The notes beneath the pieces are model-generated. The model worked only from the letters and a program-made list of their open reading frames with translations. It was not told where the DNA came from and made no database searches. This document shows positions 18,708-27,827 of a stretch of 64,000 bases of DNA, piece after piece (within the stretch, counting starts at the first letter, position 1; every line of letters starts with the position of its first letter). Both the position numbers and the translations under genes were made by a program. This DNA is from SSF53 sp036170535. GTDB lineage: Bacteria > Spirochaetota > Leptospiria > Leptospirales > Leptonemataceae. The stretch is taken from the NCBI GenBank assembly GCA_036170535.1, contig JAVHPJ010000044.1, positions 1-64,000 of the forward strand. The letters are read 5' to 3'.

Positions 18708-18736
18708 TCTTCTCCTGTCGCCAGGAGAAGAGTTTT
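18708..18736 (+). terminator. Strong intrinsic terminator after the RT-nitrilase gene
   Basis: A perfect 10-bp stem, TCTTCTCCTG (18708-18717) with CAGGAGAAGA (18722-18731), a TCGC tetraloop, then GTTTT. It starts four bases after the RT stop codon and marks the right edge of the A/T-rich insert. Confidence 0.82.
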
Positions 18737-18792
18737 CCGGCGGGCAGTGCAATGCCTGCAGAGGCAGTGGGCCTCATCGCCCGCTCGCCCCC

Positions 18793-20508
18793 TTACCGCT
18801 GCAGAATCGTTTCGCGCGCCTTGCCTTTCATTTCGCGGAACTGATCCGAAGTGTAAATCTGGTACTCGTAACCCTGTTCCGTAAGGAAGAGCTGACGGTT
18901 CTGACCAAAGCGTTCTTCCGTCGTGTCGCGGCTCACGAGCGAATAGAAAAAGGCCATGTTGTCGCCCGCCTTGGGACGCAACACGCGGCCCAGTCGCTGC
19001 GCTTCTTCCTGGCGCGAACCAAAGGTGCCGCTCACCTGAATCGCAATTGAGGCGTCCGGCAGGTCGATCGAGAAGTTCGCCACGCGCGAGACGATCAAGC
19101 ACGAGATTTCGCCCGTGCGAAAGCCTTCGTAAAGGCGCTCGCGTTCGAGCAGCGGCGTCTTGCCCGTAATCAGCGGAAAGTCGAAGTGACGCGCAATTGT
19201 TTCCAACTGGTCGATGTACTGCCCGATAATCAGCACGTTTACGCGGCCGTGTTCTTCAAGGATCCATTCGATCACGCGCATTTTTTCCGGATTCTCGGAG
19301 GCGAGGCGGTATTTCTCGCGATCGTCGGCCAGGCTGTACTTCATGCGCAGATCCTCGTCCATGTCACAACGGATCTCGATGCAACGGGCGTCTGCAATCC
19401 AGCTCATTTTTTCGAGCTCTTTCCAGGGCACGTCGTACTTCTTGGGTCCGATCAGCGAGAACACGTCCTCTTCCAGACCGTCTTCGCGCACGAGCGTCGC
19501 GGTGAGTCCCAGGCGCCGCTTGGCCTGCAGTTCCGAGGTCATTCGGAAGACCGGCGCGGGCAGCAGGTGCACCTCATCATACACAATCAGGCCCCAGTTG
19601 TTGGCGCTGAAGATATTGAAGTGCGTAAAGTCGCCGCCTTTTTTCTTGCGGTGCGTGATGATGTTATACGTGGCAATGGTGATCGGCTTGATTTCTTTTT
19701 TCTCGCCGCTGTATTCGCCAATGTCCTCTTCTTTGATGTCCGTTTTGTCCAGGATTTCGTTTTTCCACTGGCGAATCGAAAGGGTGTTGGTCACCAGAAT
19801 CAGCGTCTGCGCGCCGACGATCTGCATAACGCCGATGCCCACGATGGTTTTGCCGGCGCCGCAGGGCAGGACGATTACGCCCGAGCCGCCTTCGCGTGCG
19901 CCGTTGGCGTGAAAGACTTCCACGGAACGACGCTGGTAGTCGCGCATGCTGAAGACGCGGCCGGACAGGGACGTGTGCCGGAAGTTAAAGCCGAATTTTG
20001 AACCTTCATCGTAGCCGGCCAGGTCTTCCACCGGATAGCCGATGCGAATCAGCGCCTGTTTGATGTGTCCGCGGTAACTCTTCTTGATCACGATCAAATC
20101 GCCGCGGCGTTCTTCGATATACGGCTGCACCGTGCGGTGGTTCGCGATCTCGTTTAAGAAGGCGCGTTCTTCGGAGGCGATGAACAGATCGCCGTTTTCA
20201 TCTTTGACGAGCTTGACTTTGCCGTAGCGCGAAATCTGTTCTTTGATTTCGTTGATAACGTTTTTGGGTACCGGGTACTTGGAGAAGTTGTCCAGCGCCT
20301 CGACGATCTCCTCGGCGCTCATCTTGCTCGAAGCGGCGTTCCAGAGCGACAGCGGAGTGATCCGGTAGGTGTGCAGATACTCCGGGCTCTTTTCCAGCTC
20401 GGCGAAGCGGCTTACAACGGCGCGACAATCCTCAAAATAGTCGTTTTCGACTTCGAGCAGCATCGTACGGTCGGACTGCACGATGAGCGGTTTATTGATA
20501 TCCGGCAT
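18793..20508 (-). CDS. XPB-type DNA repair helicase
   Basis: About 571 residues. Superfamily 2 helicase of the XPB/Rad25 family, a 3'-5' DNA helicase working in nucleotide excision repair in eukaryotes and archaea and present in some bacteria. The N-terminal XPB-specific region (about 1-190) is followed by LPCGAGKTIVGIG (Walker A), VYDEVHLLPAP (DEVH box), RLGLTATLVREDG (motif III) and EEAQRLGRVLRPK (motif VI, two arginines). ATG at 20508 is preferred because GGAAGGA lies four bases before it on the minus strand; the frame remains open about 28 codons further. Bacterial XPB can partner with the Bax1 nuclease in archaea, but no such gene is adjacent here. Confidence 0.93.
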   Translation of the reverse strand: MPDINKPLIVQSDRTMLLEVENDYFEDCRAVVSRFAELEKSPEYLHTYRITPLSLWNAASSKMSAEEIVEALDNFSKYPVPKNVINEIKEQISRYGKVKLVKDENGDLFIASEERAFLNEIANHRTVQPYIEERRGDLIVIKKSYRGHIKQALIRIGYPVEDLAGYDEGSKFGFNFRHTSLSGRVFSMRDYQRRSVEVFHANGAREGGSGVIVLPCGAGKTIVGIGVMQIVGAQTLILVTNTLSIRQWKNEILDKTDIKEEDIGEYSGEKKEIKPITIATYNIITHRKKKGGDFTHFNIFSANNWGLIVYDEVHLLPAPVFRMTSELQAKRRLGLTATLVREDGLEEDVFSLIGPKKYDVPWKELEKMSWIADARCIEIRCDMDEDLRMKYSLADDREKYRLASENPEKMRVIEWILEEHGRVNVLIIGQYIDQLETIARHFDFPLITGKTPLLERERLYEGFRTGEISCLIVSRVANFSIDLPDASIAIQVSGTFGSRQEEAQRLGRVLRPKAGDNMAFFYSLVSRDTTEERFGQNRQLFLTEQGYEYQIYTSDQFREMKGKARETILQR

Positions 20509-20838
20509 GGTTTCCTTCCAGCATAACGCTGCTTGAGGCGCTGGGCGAAAGGTGCAGGACCGACCGAAAATTGGCCGGACACATTTCCCCAAATGCCTCT
20601 ACCGGTCGGGGCGGTCCTGCTGTCAAGCGAATTTGAAGCAAAGGATCGCGAGGTCCGGATCTTGTTCGGTGGCGCTACAGAACTTAACGATTAGACGGGC
20701 CCGCGGCGGGCATGTTGCGCGGCCGAAAAGCGAATGTAGCCCAATTCTCACGCATTATCATGGATTATGTCGCATTTGTCGGAGCAGGAGCGTTCTTTCG
20801 CGGTAGCCGCCGGGCGGCCGGGCGGGCGGATCGGCTGC

Positions 20839-21315
20839 ATGAAGCCCTATCGCGAAAACGTCGGCATCGTCGTTCTGAACTCCCGGGGCGAGGTCCTGGT
20901 CGGCGAACGCGTAAACTTTCCCGGAGTGTTTCAGTTCCCCCAGGGCGGCATGGATCCCGGCGAAAGTCCGCTGGCGGCGGCGCGCCGCGAACTCCTGGAA
21001 GAGACCGGGCTTCGGCTCGAGGTCGCCCCGGCGCTGGAAATCGAGGACTGGCTTTACTACGATTTTCCGGAAAACGTGTCGGCGAAGCTCAAAGCGTACC
21101 GCGGGCAAAAGCAAAAGTGGTTTGTCTTTCGGTGGGAGGGCGATCCTGCCAGTCTGCGATTGGATTTGCATCAGCGCGAGTTTGAGCGCCTGCGCTGGGC
21201 GCGACTGGACGAGATCGTCGCGGGCATAGTCGCCTTCAAGCGGCCGGTCTATGAGCGCGTGGCGCGCGAGGTGAACGCCTTCCTGGCGCGGAATTCAAGC
21301 CCCGGTTTAGATTGA
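20839..21315 (+). CDS. rppH: RppH-like Nudix hydrolase
   Basis: About 158 residues from ATG 20839, where the protein begins MKPYRENVGIVVLN like RppH (xxYRPNVGIVxxN); an upstream ATG at 20767 would add 24 residues with no match to the family. The Nudix box is complete: GGMDPGESPLAAARRELLEE ending in TGL. GQKQKWFVFRW is the other RppH/Ap4A hydrolase signature. Known role: removal of pyrophosphate from triphosphorylated mRNA 5' ends, starting RNase E-type decay; plant and proteobacterial relatives hydrolyse dinucleoside tetraphosphates. It precedes a DEAD-box RNA helicase gene by 34 bases on the same strand, a sensible RNA-metabolism pair. Confidence 0.87.
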   Translation: MKPYRENVGIVVLNSRGEVLVGERVNFPGVFQFPQGGMDPGESPLAAARRELLEETGLRLEVAPALEIEDWLYYDFPENVSAKLKAYRGQKQKWFVFRWEGDPASLRLDLHQREFERLRWARLDEIVAGIVAFKRPVYERVAREVNAFLARNSSPGLD

Positions 21316-21349
21316 CAGGGGGGCCGCTCAGCCAGCCTCCTCCTGAGCA

Positions 21350-23161
21350 GTGAGATTCGCTGACACCGAGCTGCATCCGGACCTGAAGGCCGCCGTCGAA
21401 ACGATCGGTTTTTCGGAACTGACCCCCATTCAGGAACAGTGCCTGGGGCCCGGACTCGAAGGGCGCGACATCGCCGGAATATCCCAGACAGGCACGGGCA
21501 AAACCGTCGCCTTTTTGTTGCCAATCGTTCAGAAGATTTATTCCGGCTACGAACCGGGCGCGCCGATCGCATTGATCGTCACCCCGACGCGCGAGTTGTG
21601 TTTGCAGATTGCAGAGGAGGCGCGTAAGCTCCTCGTTAATCGCCCGGTGGAAGTCTGCGCCGTTTATGGCGGCGAAGAATATCGTAAGCAAGAAGAAGTC
21701 CTCGCTCGCGGTCCTGCGATCATTGCGGCCACTCCCGGCCGTCTGATCGACTATCTGAAACAGGACAAGATCGACATGTCGGCGCTCCAGCTGCTCGTCC
21801 TCGACGAAGCGGATCGCATGTTCGACATGGGATTCATTCGCGACGTGCGCTACATTATGCGGCGCACTCCGCCGGACGCCCAAACGATGCTGTTTTCGGC
21901 GACGCTGTCGTATTATGTAATGCGACTCGCGGCCGACTTCATGAAGGATCCGATTGAGATTCGCATCGAGTCCGAAAGCGTGGCGGTCGATCGCATCGAC
22001 CAGCATCTTCTGCACCTGGGACGGCATGAAAAGGATCCGTATCTCGTAAATCAGATCCTCGCCGTTCCCGATATCAAAGCGATCGTATTCAGTAATTACC
22101 GCGGAAAAGTTCAGCATCTGGAACGCGTTCTGCAGCGCTATGGAATCGCCGCCGTCGGCATTTCGTCGCTGCTGGATCAGAAAAAGCGCATTCGTCTGTT
22201 GAAAGAATTCAAGCTGGGTAAATACTCCGTGCTCGTTGCGACCGACGTCGCGAGCCGCGGTCTGGACGTGGACGACATCACCCATGTCTTCAATTACGAT
22301 CTGCCTCAGGATAGCGAATCTTACGTGCACCGAATCGGACGTACGGCGCGCGCCGGCAAAAGCGGCGTCAGCATATCGTACTGCTCCGAAGAGGATTACG
22401 AGAATCTCCCGCGCATACAGCGCTATCTTGGAGCGAAAATACCAGTGGATGAATTAAACAGCGATTATCTGGACTTTCCGGAAGGCGAGTTCGAACGATT
22501 CGAAGATGAGGGCGATGCAGGCGAAGCCGACGCGCGCGACCGCGAGGCCGGCGAGCAGGCCGACGGACCCGCGCGCGACGGCGAGCCGCGCACCGGCGGA
22601 AAGCGTCGTCGTCGTCGCGGCGGTCGTGGCCGTCGCGAAGGGCAACCGGGCGACGCGCCCGCCGGCGAGCGGCCGGCGCAAGAATCGCGCGCCAGCGCTG
22701 GCGGCGGCATGACCGTGCGCGATCAGGATCGTGCGGCGGTGCTGGGTCGCACCCGCGGCGGCGGCTTTGAACGGAACAATCCTGAACCGGCGCGTAGCGG
22801 CGGCAATGGTCGTCGCGGCGGCGGCAACGGCGGTGGCGGCGGTGGCGGCGGTGGCGGCGGTGGCGGCGGTGGCGGCGGTAACGGTGGTAACGGTGGTAAC
22901 GGTGGTAACGGTGGTAACAGCGGCGGTCGCAGCGGCGGCGGCGGACAACGCAATCGCGGACGCGGCGCCGGTCGCGATCGGGAACGCGAGCGGGAAGAGG
23001 AAGAGCAAAGCTACAATCGTCCAGCGGGCGAAGGCGGTCGTCGCCGTCGTCGTCGCGGCGGGCGCGGTCGTCGCGGAGATTCGCGTGATCGGGAAGAATC
23101 GCGCAAGCCGAAGAAACTCGGTTTCTTCGCGCGCATTCTCGCCTTCTTCAAACGTAAATAA
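21350..23161 (+). CDS. DEAD-box RNA helicase with Arg/Gly-rich C-terminal tail
   Basis: 603 residues starting at GTG 21350. The ATP-dependent RNA helicase core covers about residues 1-370: FSELTPIQEQC (Q motif), SQTGTGKT (Walker A), VLDEADRMF (DEAD), SATLS (motif III) and HRIGRTAR (motif VI). The rest is a low-complexity tail with acidic, KRRRRRGGRGRR-like and polyglycine/asparagine blocks, ending in a basic amphipathic KLGFFARILAFFKRK. Such RGG tails bind RNA without sequence preference. The core resembles the RhlE/RhlB branch, but the exact subfamily cannot be fixed by eye. It is likely co-transcribed with the rppH-like gene upstream. Confidence 0.93.
   Translation: MRFADTELHPDLKAAVETIGFSELTPIQEQCLGPGLEGRDIAGISQTGTGKTVAFLLPIVQKIYSGYEPGAPIALIVTPTRELCLQIAEEARKLLVNRPVEVCAVYGGEEYRKQEEVLARGPAIIAATPGRLIDYLKQDKIDMSALQLLVLDEADRMFDMGFIRDVRYIMRRTPPDAQTMLFSATLSYYVMRLAADFMKDPIEIRIESESVAVDRIDQHLLHLGRHEKDPYLVNQILAVPDIKAIVFSNYRGKVQHLERVLQRYGIAAVGISSLLDQKKRIRLLKEFKLGKYSVLVATDVASRGLDVDDITHVFNYDLPQDSESYVHRIGRTARAGKSGVSISYCSEEDYENLPRIQRYLGAKIPVDELNSDYLDFPEGEFERFEDEGDAGEADARDREAGEQADGPARDGEPRTGGKRRRRRGGRGRREGQPGDAPAGERPAQESRASAGGGMTVRDQDRAAVLGRTRGGGFERNNPEPARSGGNGRRGGGNGGGGGGGGGGGGGGGGGNGGNGGNGGNGGNSGGRSGGGGQRNRGRGAGRDREREREEEEQSYNRPAGEGGRRRRRRGGRGRRGDSRDREESRKPKKLGFFARILAFFKRK
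22829..22918 (+). repeat. In-frame polyglycine codon repeat
   Basis: GGC/GGT codons run from about 22829 to 22879, followed by four copies of the 9-base unit AACGGTGGT (about 22880-22918), encoding polyglycine then Asn-Gly-Gly repeats in the RNA helicase tail. Both units can slip in steps of three, so length changes keep the frame. Confidence 0.85.
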
Positions 23162-23200
23162 ACCCGCCCCGTTTGCGTTCGGAAGTTCTCACAGTCGGCA

Positions 23201-24976
23201 TTATTCGGCCGCGGGAGCTTCCGGGCGCACAAGCGCAAGACGGACGATTACGCCGGCCGCATACTCTCCTGCAGAGTTGCGGCCGTTGTCTTTTTCGAGC
23301 TCTGCGAGCAGTCCCCCCGCGCCGTCGCTGATCAGGTTCAGCAAGAAATAGCGGGCGCCGTCCCTGGCCCGGACCGTCGGCAATTGAAATCGCAGCGAGA
23401 ATTCGCCCGAATTCAGCGCGGGTTCGCCCGCCAGCGCGGCTGGCGTAAGCAGCACTACAAAGTTCCCGGTCTGACGTCCCACGATTTGCGTCAGATCCCG
23501 GATGGCGCCGGGCACTCCCAGCGGCTCGGTCAGGCGCGGGCGTAGCGTAGTCCGCGTGGCGCCATAGCCGTGGAATTGCAACGGTTCGACGTTCCGATAC
23601 AGCGCGACCGAGTAACCGGGCGGAGCGATCAGTTCCAATTGCGTTCCAAATCGTTCTTCAAAGTCGCGCGACCAGAAACTGCGCGGTCTCACGGTCGGGT
23701 CCGCTGGCTCGACCGTCGCGCCGGGAATTTCCGGTTTGTCGGACGCATGCGTCGGCGCAGTCTCTGCGGCCTGACCTGAGTCCGCCTCGTTCTCCTCGCC
23801 CGCGGGTCCTGGCAGCGGCCGCGCGCCCGGCGGAGAGTGGATGTCGACGCGCGGCTCCGGGGCGGGCTGATTGCGCGGGGCGAAGGTTTCCGCCGGCGCT
23901 CCCGCCAGTTCCAGCGCGCGTCGAACGAGGGCCGAGCGCCGCGCCGCCGGAGTGCGTTCCAGGCGCGGTCGCAGTTCACGCAAGGCTTGCTCGGCCTGAC
24001 GATTGCGTTCGAGTTCGGTGCGCAATACGAGCGAAAGCAAATGAGCATCAAGATCCCGTTCTACAGGGCGGCCTTTCAGCAAGGCCAGCGCCTGCGGCTT
24101 GAGTCCGAGGCGATACAGCTCAAAAGCGGCCAGGGCTGCGATGCGCACGTCCTCCGGCCCCGAGTAGTTGGCGGCCAACCGAAAGTAGCGCGCGGCGTCG
24201 GCCCGCCGATCGGCATCGCGTTCGATGCGTCCCAGAAGATAGAGGGTGCGGGCGCGATCGGCCGGCGTCGTCAGCGTTTCGCTGCGCGCAAGATCCATCA
24301 GCGCAGCACGGGCTTCCTCATTGCGTCGCAGGCTTAACAGCAGATCCGCGCGGCTCAGCTCGTAACCGCGCCCGCGTAGCTCATCGAGCAAGGCGAGCGC
24401 CTCCGCGCCGTGATTGGCGCGCACCAGACGATCCAGAATTTCCTGGCGCAGCCGCGGTTGATCGGGCGAACGCTGCAACGCGGCGCGAAAGCGGCTGAGC
24501 GCTTCGGTCAGCGCCGCGGCCCGCGCGGGCGCTGCAGTCTGCGGGCGAACGACGCGATCCAGAGCCGCAGCGCCAGCGATGAGATCGTCAATGCTCGCCA
24601 CAGGCGCGCCATAGTGCTGAGCCATTTCACGCCGCAGGTCGGCGGTAGCCTGGCTCGACTGGCCCAGCGCATTGGCGGACGCCAGCGCAGCCGGATAGTC
24701 GCGCACTTCACGATAAAGATAAAACAAACGCCACCGCGCAGCGCGATTCAGTTCTGCGGGCAAGCCGGCGATGATCGCCTCGCGATACAGACCGATCGCC
24801 TCTTCCGGCGCGTCCTTCTCGATGCGGTAGGCGCGTTCAAACAACGCGCGGCCGTTTTCGCGCGCGGCAAGCGGCGTCGGGGCCAGCAGTCCGGCGCCGG
24901 AGGCGATCAGACTTGCCGCCAGAATCCAGGACGCCATTCGCCGTCGAGCGCGCGCGCTACTGAAAATCCGAGTCAC
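23201..24976 (-). CDS. Exported TPR-like repeat protein, unknown function
   Basis: About 591 residues from GTG 24976, which has GGAG eight bases upstream and overlaps the end of the PBP gene by 20 bases; an ATG at 24937 is the alternative. A twin-arginine-poor, Sec-type signal (MASWILAASLIASGAGLL) is followed by alpha-helical hairpins resembling tetratricopeptide repeats over about residues 50-330 (for example RALFERAYRIEKDAPEEAIG). A Pro/Glu-rich linker leads to a C-terminal domain of about 160 residues with beta character that I do not recognise. Translational coupling to the class A PBP suggests a role in the cell wall or envelope, as with soluble lytic transglycosylase-type TPR proteins, but no lysozyme-like catalytic domain is visible. 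Confidence 0.72.
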   Translation of the reverse strand: MTRIFSSARARRRMASWILAASLIASGAGLLAPTPLAARENGRALFERAYRIEKDAPEEAIGLYREAIIAGLPAELNRAARWRLFYLYREVRDYPAALASANALGQSSQATADLRREMAQHYGAPVASIDDLIAGAAALDRVVRPQTAAPARAAALTEALSRFRAALQRSPDQPRLRQEILDRLVRANHGAEALALLDELRGRGYELSRADLLLSLRRNEEARAALMDLARSETLTTPADRARTLYLLGRIERDADRRADAARYFRLAANYSGPEDVRIAALAAFELYRLGLKPQALALLKGRPVERDLDAHLLSLVLRTELERNRQAEQALRELRPRLERTPAARRSALVRRALELAGAPAETFAPRNQPAPEPRVDIHSPPGARPLPGPAGEENEADSGQAAETAPTHASDKPEIPGATVEPADPTVRPRSFWSRDFEERFGTQLELIAPPGYSVALYRNVEPLQFHGYGATRTTLRPRLTEPLGVPGAIRDLTQIVGRQTGNFVVLLTPAALAGEPALNSGEFSLRFQLPTVRARDGARYFLLNLISDGAGGLLAELEKDNGRNSAGEYAAGVIVRLALVRPEAPAAE

Positions 24977-27731
24977 GATTGACGCTCCAGTCCTCGGTAG
25001 AGCCGCGCACCTGGTCTTCCGGGGCGGCGGGCGGCGGCCCGTATTCGTTATAGAATAGTTCACTGCCCCGTTCGCGACAGGCGGCCGTCGGCTGGCGCCC
25101 GGTTTCGCGACAAACGGGATGACGCACGGCGCGCGGGGAAAATTCGAAGCCGCGCGCCGGCCGCGGCGCATTTTTAAGGATGCGTCCCCACAGCGGCCCG
25201 GCCAGGCCCGCGCCGGTGCCGCCCGCCATGGAATCGGCCGGGGCGTCATAACCGACCCAAACAGCGGCGACGACTTCTGGCGTGCCGCCCACAAACCACG
25301 CGTCGCGGTAATCGTTCGAAGTGCCGGTCTTGCCAAAGTAGTCGCCGGAAAATCCGCTGCGCGGCACGCCGCTGTAGCCGGCCGAGTCGTGCATCAGGCC
25401 GTTAAGAATTTCCGCGACGGGACCGGGCAACACGGTGCGTTCCGCCGGAACGCCCAGACGAAACTCATCTCTGGCGCCGGCCTTGTAGAGTTCGGCGCCG
25501 TCGGGACCCGTGACTCGTTCGATCAACGCCGGTCGGACAATCGTTCCGTTATTGGCGAACGCAGTGAATGCGCTGGCCATTTCGAGCGGACTCATCTCGA
25601 TTGAGCCGATCGCTGCAGTTTCGTCCGCGCGCCAGCGGCGGTCAAAGACGCGTTCGTCGGGAAAGAAGAACTTCCGGAATTGTTCGCCCAGGCGGTCAAT
25701 ACCGACCATGCGCGCCGCCTGAATCGCCGGGATATTCTGCGATTTTGCCAGCGCGCGGCGGACGCTCAGTTTGCCCTCGTAGGTTCCGCTGTAGTTCCCG
25801 GGCAGCCAGTAGTCGCGTTCGCCGGCGGCGGCGATGCCCTGCAACGAAACGTAAATCGGTCGATCATCCAGTATGGTTGCAGCGGTAAGTTCTCCGCTTT
25901 CCACGCCGGCGGAGTAAACGACCGGTTTGATCGCGCTGCCGGTCTGGCGGCGCATATTCAAGGCGCGGTTCAACTGACTGCCCGAACGAAATTCGGCGCC
26001 GCCCTGCATGAACAAGACGCGACCCGTCCGCGGATCGAGCCCGATCGAGGCCGTTTCCAGGCGCGGCCGATTTTCCACCGGAGCTTTTTGTCCCAGGGCG
26101 AAAAGCGCAATCGAAGTCTGACTGTAGGCCTGGGCGATCTGGCGTTCCAGATCGTCGCCGCCGACGCGTTTGCCGTCCACATAGCGCACGGCCGGAAAGT
26201 TCGGCGCACTGGCGGCGATAAACGCGCGCGACTCGCGCGCGGCGGCCAGCTGGAGTTTGCGATCAATGCTGGTGTAAATTTTAAGTCCCGCGCCGTACTG
26301 AAAATCTTCGCCCAGGAGCTCGACCAATTTTAAACGCACGTATTCGGCGACATAGGGCGCGTCGTTAACGCGCGAACCAAATACGCTGGCGGTCGGACGC
26401 TTGTTCAACGACGCAAGCATAGTGCGATACTGGGCTTCGTACTGTTCCGGCGTCGGCGTCGGGAAGCCCTCGGCGCGCATGCGGTCGTAAACGGCGTCCA
26501 TCTTGCGTTTGAGTCCGTCGGGTCGGCGCAGGGGCGAATACCGTTCCGGCGAGGACGGGAGTGAAGCGAGAGTCAGAATCTCGACAAAGTTCAGTTCATC
26601 GATTTTCGCATCGAAGTAGAAGTCCGCCGCAACTTCAAATCCGTGGGCGCCATGTCCCAGATACACAAGATTCAAGTAGGCCGCCAGGATTTCGTCTTTA
26701 GTCAGGTTCTCTTCGAGATGATATGCCAGCGCCGTTTCGCGCAGCTTGCGAAAGAGGCTTTTCTCGCGATTGGAAATCAATATGCGCGCCAGCTGTTGCG
26801 TTACGGTCGAGCCGCCCTGGGAATAGCCGAAGCTCAGCACGTTGGCGACCATGGCGCGCGTAACTGCGAACCAGTCGACGGCGCCGTGATTGTAAAAGCC
26901 TTCGTCCTCCACAAACAGCAGGATCGACTTGACCTGCGCCGGAATCTCTTCCGGCCGCAGCGATCCCGTCTTCTCCGAGAAAAGTTCGCCGATCAGCTCG
27001 CCGTTGCGATCATAGATGCGATTCGGACTTACAAACTGGAGCCGATTGGCGTAGGGACCGACGCCGAGCGGGAAATACAGACGCGTTACACGCAGCGACG
27101 CGACCAATATCATCGGCACGAGCAGCGCGCCAGCGAGACCGGCGGTGAAGTAAACCCGCCGCCGGGACGAAACGCCGCTCGCGGAAAGTTCGCGCAGAAT
27201 CGTCCTGATCGAGTCGGGCAGGGGCAGCTTCTCCAGCCAGGCGCGCGCGGGCGGAATCCTCGGAGAAATCCAACTCGCGCGGGGCGTCGCAGCCCGACCC
27301 GGCTGCGGCGGTTGTCGCGCCCCGGCCGCTGCCGCGCGTCCAGGTTCCAGCGTCTCCCGTCTCTCAATCAGCGGCGGTCGACGCTCCGCCTGCCGCCCAA
27401 TCGGCGGCGGGGTTTTGCGCAGCGGCGGCGGGGCCTGCGGCGTGCGGGCGGGGGTTGACGCCGGTCGGCGGCCAGCTGCCGCCGGTGGCCGAGCTGCGGG
27501 CGCAGAAGCAGGGCCGGGCGGAATGGGGGCCCCGTCCGTTCCGGGCGGCGATTCCCCGAGAAAGGCGCCCCGGCGGTTGTCAAAAAAATTGGCCGTCTGG
27601 CAATGCGGGCAGAGGGCCTGGTGGACCCGCAGAATGTCCGCCTGAATCAGGACGCGGAACTTCCCGCCGCAGCTCTTGCAGTTATGCAGGAAGCGGCGTT
27701 CTTGTCCCTCAATGCCCGTTGGTGCGCTCAT
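24957..27731 (-). CDS. Class A penicillin-binding protein (PBP1A type) with N-terminal zinc ribbon
   Basis: About 924 residues, bifunctional peptidoglycan synthase. Unusual N-terminus: HNCKSCGGKF and LCPHCQTANFF form a four-cysteine zinc ribbon in the cytoplasm, then a long Pro/Ala/Arg-rich linker (about 50-180). One membrane segment (YFTAGLAGALLVPMILVA) precedes the GT51 glycosyltransferase domain (VEDEGFYNHGAVDW with catalytic Glu, GGSTVTQQLAR). The transpeptidase has SAIK (active Ser), KSQN and FGKTGTSND. ATG 27731 is preferred over an in-frame GTG at 27740. The GC-rich linker differs from the rest in composition but not in frame. A downstream exported repeat protein gene overlaps its end, suggesting a joint envelope function. 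Confidence 0.93.
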   Translation of the reverse strand: MSAPTGIEGQERRFLHNCKSCGGKFRVLIQADILRVHQALCPHCQTANFFDNRRGAFLGESPPGTDGAPIPPGPASAPAARPPAAAGRRPASTPARTPQAPPPLRKTPPPIGRQAERRPPLIERRETLEPGRAAAAGARQPPQPGRAATPRASWISPRIPPARAWLEKLPLPDSIRTILRELSASGVSSRRRVYFTAGLAGALLVPMILVASLRVTRLYFPLGVGPYANRLQFVSPNRIYDRNGELIGELFSEKTGSLRPEEIPAQVKSILLFVEDEGFYNHGAVDWFAVTRAMVANVLSFGYSQGGSTVTQQLARILISNREKSLFRKLRETALAYHLEENLTKDEILAAYLNLVYLGHGAHGFEVAADFYFDAKIDELNFVEILTLASLPSSPERYSPLRRPDGLKRKMDAVYDRMRAEGFPTPTPEQYEAQYRTMLASLNKRPTASVFGSRVNDAPYVAEYVRLKLVELLGEDFQYGAGLKIYTSIDRKLQLAAARESRAFIAASAPNFPAVRYVDGKRVGGDDLERQIAQAYSQTSIALFALGQKAPVENRPRLETASIGLDPRTGRVLFMQGGAEFRSGSQLNRALNMRRQTGSAIKPVVYSAGVESGELTAATILDDRPIYVSLQGIAAAGERDYWLPGNYSGTYEGKLSVRRALAKSQNIPAIQAARMVGIDRLGEQFRKFFFPDERVFDRRWRADETAAIGSIEMSPLEMASAFTAFANNGTIVRPALIERVTGPDGAELYKAGARDEFRLGVPAERTVLPGPVAEILNGLMHDSAGYSGVPRSGFSGDYFGKTGTSNDYRDAWFVGGTPEVVAAVWVGYDAPADSMAGGTGAGLAGPLWGRILKNAPRPARGFEFSPRAVRHPVCRETGRQPTAACRERGSELFYNEYGPPPAAPEDQVRGSTEDWSVNRDSDFQ

Positions 27732-27758
27732 GCCAAACACGCAGGGCCCGACGCGTCC

Positions 27759-27774
27759 TGTCGGAGTTCCTACA
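27759..27774. promoter_or_regulatory. 16-bp palindrome, copy 1
   Basis: TGTCGGAGTTCCTACA, an inverted repeat with seven-base arms differing at one position, about 28 bases upstream of the PBP start codon on the minus strand. A nearly identical copy lies at 40847-40862. Size and symmetry fit a dimeric repressor site; the factor is unknown. Confidence 0.45.
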
Positions 27775-27827
27775 TCTTAAGATCGGACGATCCGCTGAGC
27801 CCGATCGTTCAAATCCGCCCGGACAGG

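Noticed and set aside
22454..23351. Open frames rich in Ala/Thr/Val or Pro on both strands over the RNA helicase tail
   Set aside because: They result from translating the GGC/GGT repeat in other frames. The in-frame helicase accounts for the sequence.
24977..25336. N-terminal extension of the exported repeat protein
   Set aside because: It overlaps the PBP C-terminus in another frame and lies before the signal peptide, so it is unlikely to be translated.
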